Shown here: piece after piece, positions 16,161 through 22,481 of the stretch
Layout of the letters: each line of letters begins with the position of its first letter
How positions within the stretch are numbered: the first letter of the stretch is position 1
Assembly: GCA_964383565.1 (NCBI GenBank)
Contig: CAYLIK010000018.1
Location: 1 to 31,029 of the forward strand
Source of the DNA: CANJQJ01 sp964383565
Lineage (GTDB): Bacteria; Pseudomonadota; Alphaproteobacteria; Sphingomonadales; Sphingomonadaceae
Direction: 5' to 3'
DNA length: 31,029 bases
The notes under the pieces: model-generated
Told to the model about the DNA's origin: nothing
The model's input: the letters and a program-made list of their open reading frames with translations, nothing else
Databases searched by the model: none
Translations under genes and position numbers: made by a program

Positions 16161-16937
16161 ATGGCCACCGCGCCGAATCCCGGATTGCCCCTGTTCTATA
16201 ACGAGCTTCAGCCGCTTTCGAGCAACGCGCATGGCGAGTGGAAGGCCCGGCGGATGGAAGCCGCTCCCTTCCTCGCTACAGCCCACGCCGTGCCGCTTAC
16301 AGTTGAAGAGTTCGCCCTGGCGCAACGCCATTATCCGATCGTCTTCTCTATCGGCGAAAATCCGGTGCCGCTTGCGCTGATGGGGCTCAACGAAGGCGTG
16401 AATGTCTTCGTCGACGAAGAGGGCAAGCTGACCAGTGAGGTCTATGTGCCAGCCTATGTGCGCCGTTATCCCTTCATGCTCGCCCGGTTGCGGCCCGATG
16501 CGGACGAACTGTCGCTCTGCTTCGATCCCACCGCCGAGTCGATTGGCGCATTCGAAGAAGGCGATGCGCTGTTCGAGGACAGCCAGCCGAGCGAGACCAC
16601 CAAGCAGATCCTGGGCTTCTGCGAGAATTTCGAACAGGCGGGCTTGCAAACCGGCGCCTTCATGAAGGAACTCGCCGACCACAAGCTGCTGATGGACGGC
16701 GAGGTCGCGATCCAGCCCGAAGGGGCCGCGCAGCCGTTCGTCTACCGTGGTTTCCAGATGATATCGGAGGACGCGCTCAAGAATCTTCGGGGTGACGTTG
16801 CGCGCAAGATGATCCAGTCCGGCATGCTGCCGCTGATCTATGCGCATCTGTTCTCCCTGTCGGTGATACGCGAAATTTTCGCCCGCCAGATGCAGCTCGG
16901 AAAGATCCCGACGCCGTCGCTTCAGCCGGTAATTTAG
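16161..16937 (+). CDS. SapC family protein
   Basis: A 258-residue SapC-family protein, named for a Campylobacter S-layer associated region; biochemical role is not established. The family is common in alphaproteobacteria and near TonB-receptor loci. Visible marks: LPLFYNELQPLSSNAHGEWKARR, the FALAQRHYPIVFS block, YVPAYVRRYPFMLAR, and the late YRGFQMISEDAL. A well placed AGGAGA precedes the ATG. No tryptophan halogenase or TonB receptor gene, its usual partners, is present nearby. It is followed by a gap that holds the sRNA candidate. Confidence 0.9.
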   Translation: MATAPNPGLPLFYNELQPLSSNAHGEWKARRMEAAPFLATAHAVPLTVEEFALAQRHYPIVFSIGENPVPLALMGLNEGVNVFVDEEGKLTSEVYVPAYVRRYPFMLARLRPDADELSLCFDPTAESIGAFEEGDALFEDSQPSETTKQILGFCENFEQAGLQTGAFMKELADHKLLMDGEVAIQPEGAAQPFVYRGFQMISEDALKNLRGDVARKMIQSGMLPLIYAHLFSLSVIREIFARQMQLGKIPTPSLQPVI

Positions 16938-16966
16938 GAAATAAGACGGGATTTGAAATAGGTCTC

Positions 16967-17004
16967 TGTTTCAGCTTGAAACAATTCTCCTAGAATCCTA
17001 TCTT
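16967..17004 (+). promoter_or_regulatory. promoter with operator-like palindrome for the sRNA candidate
   Basis: -35 TTGAAA (16976-16981), 17-nt spacer, -10 TATCTT (16999-17004). A perfect 7-bp inverted repeat TGTTTCA-GCT-TGAAACA (16967-16983) overlaps the -35 element, as an operator would. The -35 CTTGAAA is also like the sigma32 (RpoH) -35 motif, so heat-shock control is an alternative. Confidence 0.65.
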
Positions 17005-17010
17005 ACTCTC

Positions 17011-17116
17011 GATGCTGTGATCGCGTCCCCCTTTCGCGGTCACGCATTAGCGCGCTTCGGCGCGCTCCTCCCTGAACCTTGGCCACCTCGTGCCTAGTGC
17101 ACGAGGTGGTTTTTTA
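17011..17116 (+). ncRNA. candidate small RNA, about 106 nt, three hairpins
   Basis: Three consecutive stem-loops lie downstream of a good promoter: hairpin 1 with 9 bp including one G-U (17017-17025 with 17035-17043, C-rich loop TCCCCCTTT), hairpin 2 with 7 bp and a TTCG tetraloop (17049-17055 with 17060-17066), and hairpin 3, an 11-bp perfect terminator stem. The linker 17067-17082 contains CCTCC, which is the sequence complementary to a Shine-Dalgarno. I cannot assign it to a named family; it resembles the CCUCC-bearing alphaproteobacterial sRNAs in motif only. Confidence 0.6.
17083..17115 (+). terminator. rho-independent terminator
   Basis: Perfect 11-bp stem CCACCTCGTGC (17083-17093) with GCACGAGGTGG (17099-17109), 5-nt loop, then T6 (17110-17115). 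It terminates rightward transcription from the sRNA candidate and from sapC. Its T-run overlaps the stop codon (TAA, 17116-17114) of the leftward N-formylglutamate amidohydrolase. Confidence 0.9.
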
Positions 17117-17983
17117 TTCAGCGGCGACTGGGCGCTGAAGCGCTTGCGAATCTTCGCACAAAGCCTCGAAAATCCGCATGATGAGGGCGCGGGCGGCGGG
17201 AAGGCCGTCACCTGCTTCCTCAAGCGCTGGATCGAGATAACGACTCCGGTCGATTTCGATTTGTAGCGCATGCACCTGTTTGCGCGGCGCACCGTGACGA
17301 TCGAGGCTGTAGCCGCCGGCATAAGGCGCGTTGCGCGCAACAGGGAAGCCGGCCTGGCGGGCGAGGCTTTCGACCAGATCCCCGAGCGCGCCGTGGGCGC
17401 TGCGTCCGAAGCGGTCTCCGATTACGATCGCGGGCGGCCGCATCGCGCGTTCCTGAGGCCGGATCGGCGGCATCGAATGGCAATCCAGGAGAATGGCGGT
17501 GCCGAATCGCGCCTGCGCGGCCGCGAGCGATCTGGCGATCGCATCATGATAGGGCTGATGAACATCGGCGATCCGACGCTGTATTTCCGTATAAGGAAAT
17601 TTCCGCCGCCACAGCGGTGCGCTGTGGCCGATATGACGCGGAACCAAGCCCAAACCATTGCGAGTTCGGCTTGATTGCAGGAGGCCTTCGGGCGCGATTC
17701 CATCGATCATGCCAGGGTCGATTTCACGCGGATCACGGTTAAGATCGATTAACGCGCGTGCGTGCGTTGCAACAAAAATAGTCGCGCCACGTTCGACAAG
17801 GCCGGTGACGAGCAGGTCGGCATGTCGGTCCTCGAGCATCCGCAGACGGGACAGCGGAACCGCAGCATCCGCGATTAACGAGGAACTGTAATGCCTGCCA
17901 GCATGTGGAACCGCGACGACGACCGGGAAAACGGGCGCTGCCGGACCATGGCGCGTGAAGGGCGGAGGCACGGCATAGCTCAC
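17114..17983 (-). CDS. N-formylglutamate amidohydrolase family protein
   Basis: Family of metallohydrolases that cleave N-formyl-L-glutamate to formate and glutamate, as in the last step of one histidine-degradation route. The body shows VVVAVPHAGRHYSSSL with the likely metal-binding His, LRMLEDRHADLLV, THARALIDLNRDPREIDPG, LDCHSMPPI with the DCHSM motif, and VIGDRFGRSAH. The frame opens further upstream to a TTG at 18034, but the GTG at 17983 avoids overlap with the cpdR promoter region and removes a basic N-terminal leader; neither start has a clear Shine-Dalgarno. No hut genes are nearby, so a histidine-degradation role is not shown. It is divergent from cpdR. Confidence 0.85.
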   Translation of the reverse strand: MSYAVPPPFTRHGPAAPVFPVVVAVPHAGRHYSSSLIADAAVPLSRLRMLEDRHADLLVTGLVERGATIFVATHARALIDLNRDPREIDPGMIDGIAPEGLLQSSRTRNGLGLVPRHIGHSAPLWRRKFPYTEIQRRIADVHQPYHDAIARSLAAAQARFGTAILLDCHSMPPIRPQERAMRPPAIVIGDRFGRSAHGALGDLVESLARQAGFPVARNAPYAGGYSLDRHGAPRKQVHALQIEIDRSRYLDPALEEAGDGLPAARALIMRIFEALCEDSQALQRPVAAE

Positions 17984-18036
17984 TGTCTCAATTTGGCGCG
18001 ATCGTCTGCTCTTTGCAATGCAACTGGCCGGCAAGC

Positions 18037-18065
18037 TGGAAAATCTTAAGTCATTGAAGCATAAT
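18037..18065 (+). promoter_or_regulatory. candidate cpdR promoter
   Basis: -35 TGGAAA (18037-18042), 17-nt spacer, -10 CATAAT (18060-18065), giving a start near 18072 and a leader of about 36 nt. A CTTAAG in the spacer is not a proper CtrA box. Confidence 0.4.
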
Positions 18066-18107
18066 GGAGCACACGAAAAACATGACGACGCTTGGGAACC
18101 ACGTGGA

Positions 18108-18485
18108 ATGATCCGTATCTTGCTGGCCGAAGACGATACCTCGATGCGCGAATATCTCGCGCGCGCGCTGGAGAAGGTCGGCTATATCGTGACCAGCGTC
18201 GATCGCGGGACGGCGGCGCTTTCGTTGATCGAAACCAACAGTTTCGACCTGCTGCTAACCGATATCGTAATGCCGGAGATGGACGGGATCGAGCTGGCCC
18301 AGCGTGCTGCGTCCATCGCTCCGGACATGCGGGTGATGTTCATCACCGGGTTCGCGGCCGTCGCGCTAAAGTCAGGCGCCGTATCACCACAAGCCAAGGT
18401 GCTGTCCAAGCCGTTCCATCTCCGCGATCTGGTGGCGGAGGTAGATCGTCTGTTTCAGATGGGCGACGTATCGGACGCGACATAG
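18108..18485 (+). CDS. cpdR: CpdR-type single-domain response regulator
   Basis: A 125-residue stand-alone receiver domain. The sequence opens MIRILLAEDDTSMREYLARALEKVGY and has the acidic pair D9/D10, phospho-acceptor D52 in LLLTDIVMPEMDGIELAQRA, T80 in MFITGFAAVALKSG and K101 in VLSKPFHLRDLV. This matches CpdR closely. In Caulobacter, unphosphorylated CpdR delivers substrates to ClpXP and localises the protease at the pole, under the CckA-ChpT phosphorelay that also controls CtrA. The frame is open to 18018, but the ATG at 18108 gives the exact family start. Pairing with an N-formylglutamate amidohydrolase gene is an arrangement I believe recurs in alphaproteobacteria. Confidence 0.92.
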   Translation: MIRILLAEDDTSMREYLARALEKVGYIVTSVDRGTAALSLIETNSFDLLLTDIVMPEMDGIELAQRAASIAPDMRVMFITGFAAVALKSGAVSPQAKVLSKPFHLRDLVAEVDRLFQMGDVSDAT

Positions 18486-18506
18486 AGCTGAGGCGATAGA
18501 TTTACC

Positions 18507-18528
18507 TTTCAAGCTGTTCGGCTTGAAA
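18507..18528. repeat. perfect inverted repeat downstream of cpdR
   Basis: TTTCAAGC (18507-18514) and GCTTGAAA (18521-18528) form an 8-bp stem with a 6-nt loop, 22 nt after the cpdR stop. It has no T-run, so it is a weak terminator; it may be a mRNA 3'-end stabiliser or a protein-binding palindrome. Confidence 0.45.
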
Positions 18529-18677
18529 CCATCGGTCTTGCTTATGCGTCCGCGGGAGCCGCTGTCAGCCTCAGCCTTCGTAGCGATAGCACCTGGCTGA
18601 GGTGATTTGCGCCGCCGTTTTTAACCGATTGCCAACAGTTTAAGCCGATAGCATGCGCAAGACATATTGGACGCGCA
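18529..18677. other. non-coding stretch with a second inverted repeat
   Basis: No gene is recognised. CCTCAGCC (18569-18576) and GGCTGAGG (18595-18602) form an 8-bp stem with an 18-nt loop. A G+C-rich run followed by T5 (about 18608-18623) has no hairpin of its own. I found no good promoter for it. Confidence 0.35.
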
Positions 18678-18863
18678 ATGTATTTACGCTTTATCAAACC
18701 AGCTGATGAGGCTCTTACCGAGGAAGAGCTGAATGCCTTGGCGGCGTGCTTCTGCGAGCAGGTCTTTGCATGTCCACGTGTGGAAGAATCGACAAGCACC
18801 GAGCATCATGACCAGTCGCTATCGACTTCGGTCTCAACGATCCTGCACCGCCTGTTCCGCTAG
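18678..18863 (+). CDS. doubtful 61-residue ORF
   Basis: The translation MYLRFIKPADEALTEEELNALAACFCEQVFACPRVEES (start shown) has an acidic helical segment and three Cys, but matches no family I know. A GGA eight bases before the ATG could be a Shine-Dalgarno. Codon third positions are less G+C-rich than in neighbouring genes, which suggests either recent arrival or non-coding DNA. Kept as hypothetical. Confidence 0.3.
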   Translation: MYLRFIKPADEALTEEELNALAACFCEQVFACPRVEESTSTEHHDQSLSTSVSTILHRLFR

Positions 18864-18988
18864 CGTAAGCAACCGGCCTCGCGAGTGTTTTAGCGAACCA
18901 AAAAGACATTAGTCCTCACAATTCCTGGGATGTGTCGATCGATGGGCTTCCTGAGTGCAAAGCTCTCAAGTGAAGCTAAAACCAAGCC
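18864..18988. other. gap before tRNA-Val, nothing recognised
   Basis: No coding region, hairpin or repeat was found in this stretch; its right edge meets the tRNA promoter candidate. Confidence 0.5.
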
Positions 18989-19017
18989 TTGCGCGTGCTC
19001 ACAGGCTCGACTATCAG
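18989..19017 (+). promoter_or_regulatory. candidate tRNA-Val promoter
   Basis: -35 TTGCGC (18989-18994), 17-nt spacer, -10 TATCAG (19012-19017), about 11 nt before the mature tRNA 5' end. Confidence 0.6.
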
Positions 19018-19027
19018 CCCCTCCCGT

Positions 19028-19102
19028 GGGCGTGTAGCTCAGTGGTAGAGCACTGTGTTGACATCGCAGGGGTCGCAAGTTCAATCCTTGCCACGCCCAC
19101 CA
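19028..19102 (+). tRNA. tRNA-Val (anticodon GAC)
   Basis: Complete cloverleaf: acceptor GGGCGTG with CACGCCC, D-arm GCTC-AGTGGTA-GAGC, anticodon stem CTGTG with CGCAG (one G-U), loop TTGACAT giving anticodon GAC, variable GGGTC, T-arm GCAAG-TTCAATC-CTTGC, discriminator A and encoded CCA (19100-19102). It reads GUC/GUU valine codons. tRNA genes are common integration sites; a tailspike-like gene follows. Confidence 0.96.
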
Positions 19103-19263
19103 TTTTCCCTCTCAACTGAACTGATTACGCAGGCGATGCGTCAATCGCCGGTTGCGTTCCGTAAATAGTTTCCTTTAAAAAACAGGATATTGGCTCTTTA
19201 CGACGGAGTCGGCACTGCCGCTGGCCCGGCGGAGAGGCGCGTCCAGCAAAGGTGCCGCCGTCC

Positions 19264-21639
19264 ATGCCCACCGAAATTGAAACGGCGCTTGCCGCGCTTG
19301 GACTGTTCGGCACCCGCACTGCTGTCGCCGCGACGATGATTCCGGCTGAGTTGGGCAGGATCACGGTCAACGGTGCAACATCGGTGGGGGATGTCCGCAG
19401 CGCCACCTATCGCCGCGCGCGTCCGGCCGAATCGGCTTATGAAGGGGCGCTGACCAGCGCCGACGGCGCCGTCTGGATCATCGACGAGCCCGAAATCTAT
19501 CCAGAATGGTTTGGCGCGAAGGGCGATGCCCGGCAATTGACCGACGGTGCGATCAACGCCGGATCGACGACATTCACCAGCCCATCGGCCGGGTTCACTG
19601 CAGCTGATGTCGGCAAATATATCATGATCGCGGGGGCGGGGAGCGGCCGCCAGCATGCGACGACCATCGTCGCCGTCACCAATTCAACGACCGTCACGCT
19701 GGCAGCGAGCGCCGTCACGACCGTTGCGGGAGCGGCATGGTTCTTCGGCACGCCCGACGACACCCCCTTGCAGAACCTGTTCAATTTCGTATCGCGTGTA
19801 TCCGGCAAGGCTGTGCTGGCGGCGGGCAGGACGTATCTGCTTCGGGTGGCACAGCTTCGCTACAAGGACAATTCGACGATCATCTTACGGGGCGACCTGC
19901 TCCACGCCAATGGCAACGCAGGTGGCTTCGCGCTTCAGGATCAGCACTTCCGGGTCGATCCCATCGCCAGAACCCAGAATGTCTCGATCTTCTTCGAAGG
20001 CGGCGCGATCATTTTCCCCGATGCCTGGACCTCGGATGCCTCCGGGCTCAACAAGAAGGGGTTGGGGATCACCAACACGGTCGGCTTCGAGGTGCGGTCG
20101 CCGCGCGTGGTCGGCAACAATGCCAGCAGCTTTGCGACTCAGGTGTCCGAAAGCAGCCGGGGCAACTGGATCGGTTCGCGGATCAATGTGGGTGACGGAC
20201 TGGGTGAGGACGGCATCCATCTCTACGGTAATTGCGCGGACATCAATTTCTCGCACCTGCTGATCTACGCCGGCGACGATGCCTTTTCGTTGACCCATGA
20301 GAACTCGACGGGCCTGTCGCATTCGAAAGACGGCATCATTGAGAATATCACCGTCGCCAACAGCATCCTGCGCTCCAACGGCTTCTCCGCCATCAAGATC
20401 CTGACCAACACCAGCACGGGCGCCGCGAAGATTCGCAACGTCACATTCCAGAACTGTATTGGTTCGATCGCTGGGGGCACCACCACCGGTCAGGTCGTGA
20501 TCATCAACAATGGCGGTTTCGCGCAGGGTTGCGAAATCAGGGATATCAAGATCATCGATTGCCAGTTCGACAAGGGGCCATCGACACAGGCCGCCGCACA
20601 GATCGCGATCATCAATGCCCGTGGGATTGAAGTGATCGATACCGTGCTGAAGGGCACCCAGGACGCATTCCTCCGCATGGACGGATGCATCGATTCGGGC
20701 GCGCGCGGGTGCCGGTACATTCAGACCGTAGCGCCCGCGATAGTGGCGACCGGCCTCGTCGTCAGCAGTATCGGATGGCTTTCCGGTTCCAGCGTGGTCT
20801 ATCGGTTTTCAGGAAGCCCCGATCTTTCGGCTATCACGACGAGCCATTGGCTAAGCGTGACTGGAGCGGTGAACCCCGTCCACAACGGCATTCTCGATAT
20901 CACGGCCGTCGACAATGTCGTGAAGACGGTCACGGTCAACAACTACAAGGTATCGAGTGGGGCTTTGGACGAAACCAGCGGCGCCACTGCAGCGGCCCTT
21001 TCGGTTCTCAACAGCGCCGCCGTCATCCTCAATTCCTGCGAGAACAGTTGGGCGGAGGAATGCCGCATCAGCGACTATTACGGCAACACACTCATCCAGA
21101 GCCGCGCCAGCACAGCCAATCCCTTCACCGGCCTGGCCCAAAGCCGGGGCATGCGGATTTCGGGCAATGACATGCTCGGCTGCGTCGTTCAGACTGCCAT
21201 CGAAGTCTCTGCCACGCTGCGCAGCCGGATCGACAGCAATTATGCGCGTGGAAGCTGGGGCAACACCTTCGTCAATGAACTCGCCGGCAGCGTCGGCAAT
21301 GAATATCTGAGCAACAGCGATATCGACGCTGGCTTCGGGCGCACAGGTTCGCTCGTGCCCGGGAGTGGATCCGAGCATGCCGGCAACCGTGGCTGGGCCG
21401 GCGACAAGATGCTTGGCACCATCACGGTCGCAGCAGGACAGACCAAGGGTACATTGACGCTGAGCCGCGAGCGTTTCTTCATGTCGAACAATGGCGACGA
21501 TCTTAAGGTGCCGTGGATGCAGGTTACGCCCAAAGGCAGTTTTGCGCCGCAGGTGACGTTGAGCGGTTCGACCTACACCCTGACCTTGCCCAGCGCTGCC
21601 ACGGCTGCGACGACATTCGACTATCGGCTGATGTCCTGA
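19264..21639 (+). CDS. phage-tailspike-like parallel beta-helix protein
   Basis: A 791-residue protein, with an alternative GTG start 12 nt upstream. The ATG at 19264 is favoured by AAAGGTG before it. The N-terminus has no signal peptide. The pectate-lyase-3/tailspike entry motif IYPEWFGAKGD (about residues 78-88) is separated from the DDTPLQNLFNFV element (about 162-173) by a Thr/Ala-rich insert with GFTAADVGKYIMIAGAG, an element I associate with phage tail proteins. Then come beta-helix coils to about residue 450 (GEDGIHLYGNCADINFSHLLIYAGDDAF is typical), a further coil/linker region, and a C-terminal beta-rich domain. It probably binds or cleaves surface polysaccharide. No capsid, tail, integrase or lysis genes are near it, so it may be a phage remnant, a domesticated tailspike, or an exopolysaccharide lyase; absence of a signal favours a phage origin or a non-classical route. 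Confidence 0.75.
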   Translation: MPTEIETALAALGLFGTRTAVAATMIPAELGRITVNGATSVGDVRSATYRRARPAESAYEGALTSADGAVWIIDEPEIYPEWFGAKGDARQLTDGAINAGSTTFTSPSAGFTAADVGKYIMIAGAGSGRQHATTIVAVTNSTTVTLAASAVTTVAGAAWFFGTPDDTPLQNLFNFVSRVSGKAVLAAGRTYLLRVAQLRYKDNSTIILRGDLLHANGNAGGFALQDQHFRVDPIARTQNVSIFFEGGAIIFPDAWTSDASGLNKKGLGITNTVGFEVRSPRVVGNNASSFATQVSESSRGNWIGSRINVGDGLGEDGIHLYGNCADINFSHLLIYAGDDAFSLTHENSTGLSHSKDGIIENITVANSILRSNGFSAIKILTNTSTGAAKIRNVTFQNCIGSIAGGTTTGQVVIINNGGFAQGCEIRDIKIIDCQFDKGPSTQAAAQIAIINARGIEVIDTVLKGTQDAFLRMDGCIDSGARGCRYIQTVAPAIVATGLVVSSIGWLSGSSVVYRFSGSPDLSAITTSHWLSVTGAVNPVHNGILDITAVDNVVKTVTVNNYKVSSGALDETSGATAAALSVLNSAAVILNSCENSWAEECRISDYYGNTLIQSRASTANPFTGLAQSRGMRISGNDMLGCVVQTAIEVSATLRSRIDSNYARGSWGNTFVNELAGSVGNEYLSNSDIDAGFGRTGSLVPGSGSEHAGNRGWAGDKMLGTITVAAGQTKGTLTLSRERFFMSNNGDDLKVPWMQVTPKGSFAPQVTLSGSTYTLTLPSAATAATTFDYRLMS

Positions 21640-21655
21640 CGGCCTGTGTGCAGAT

Positions 21656-21680
21656 GCAACATGGTTCCGTTATATGCGTT
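21656..21680 (+). promoter_or_regulatory. weak candidate EcfG (general stress) promoter for the trehalose operon
   Basis: GCAAC (21656-21660), 16-nt spacer, CGTT (21677-21680) is one base off the alphaproteobacterial EcfG consensus GGAAC-N16/17-CGTT. Trehalose genes are known EcfG targets in several alphaproteobacteria. It lies 34 nt upstream of the otsB start. Confidence 0.3.
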
Positions 21681-21713
21681 GCAGACAGATATCCGTTGAA
21701 CGAGAGGGCCGGC

Positions 21714-22481
21714 ATGCCGAGCAAGACAGCAGCAAACCTGCTACCACCACCCCCGTCTTTCCTGCTCCAATCCGTCAGCCTGTTCATTGATTTCGACGGG
21801 ACGCTCGTTGAGTTGATGGATCGGCCGGATGCGGTGGTGGTGGATGAGCCGCTCCGCGATCTGCTCGGTGCGCTCGGTGCCGCGCTGCCCGGTCGCGTCG
21901 CGATCGTCACCGGGCGATCGGTTGAGCAGATCGACGGTTTTCTGGGTGAACTTTCTCGCGCATTTGCCGTTGCGGGTAGCCATGGCAGCGAACGGCGACT
22001 GGCCTCGGGAGAGCTTTCGCCACCATTGGACATGCCAGATATGGGGCCTGTCATCCAGGCGCTGGGCGAATTCGCCGCCAGCCATCCGGGAACGATCGTC
22101 GAACGCAAGCGCTATGGAGTTGCGCTTCATTACCGCCTTGCCCCCGAAATCGAGGGCAAGGCGCAGGAGGTGGTGGAACATCTGGCGCAGAAATTCGGCT
22201 TCGGGGTGCAGACCGGCAAGATGATGGCAGAACTGAAAATCCTCGGCGGCGACAAAGGGCAGGCGGTCGCCGCTTTCCTCGAACAGCCCTCTATGGCAGG
22301 CACGCAGCCCTGGTTCATTGGTGACGATCTGACCGACGAAGCCGGTTTCATGGCTGCTGCGGCCCTTGGTGGAGGCGGTGTTTTTGTCGGCCCACCGCGC
22401 GAAACCGCGGCGCTATTCGCCTTGCCCGACGTCGGGGCGGTGCGGGCCTGGTTGACGGAAGCCGTTCGAAACCTGGCGTGA
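21714..22481 (+). CDS. otsB: trehalose-6-phosphate phosphatase
   Basis: Dephosphorylates trehalose 6-phosphate to trehalose. The 255-residue HAD-family protein has the nucleophile motif DFDGTL (D26, D28), a middle region with AGSHGSERR and LHYRLAP, and the metal-binding GDDLTDE (about residues 203-209), with a substrate cap between. The open frame extends upstream into the end of the tailspike gene, but the ATG at 21714 has GAGAGGG at ideal spacing and gives the right N-terminus. It overlaps the GH15 gene by GTGA. Confidence 0.95.
   Translation: MPSKTAANLLPPPPSFLLQSVSLFIDFDGTLVELMDRPDAVVVDEPLRDLLGALGAALPGRVAIVTGRSVEQIDGFLGELSRAFAVAGSHGSERRLASGELSPPLDMPDMGPVIQALGEFAASHPGTIVERKRYGVALHYRLAPEIEGKAQEVVEHLAQKFGFGVQTGKMMAELKILGGDKGQAVAAFLEQPSMAGTQPWFIGDDLTDEAGFMAAAALGGGGVFVGPPRETAALFALPDVGAVRAWLTEAVRNLA

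Noticed and set aside
17738..17755. TTAA-N6-TTAA inside the amidohydrolase
   Set aside because: Wrong spacing for CtrA and inside a coding region.
17984..18034. TTG start for the amidohydrolase at 18034
   Set aside because: Adds an atypical basic leader and lies next to the cpdR promoter candidate; the GTG at 17983 is more likely, though not proven.
18043..18059. CtrA box in the cpdR promoter
   Set aside because: Only one TTAA half-site is present; the second half at N7 spacing is missing.
19079..21713. att repeats marking an integrated element at tRNA-Val
   Set aside because: I found no second copy of the tRNA 3' end near the tailspike gene, and no integrase, so an intact element is not supported.
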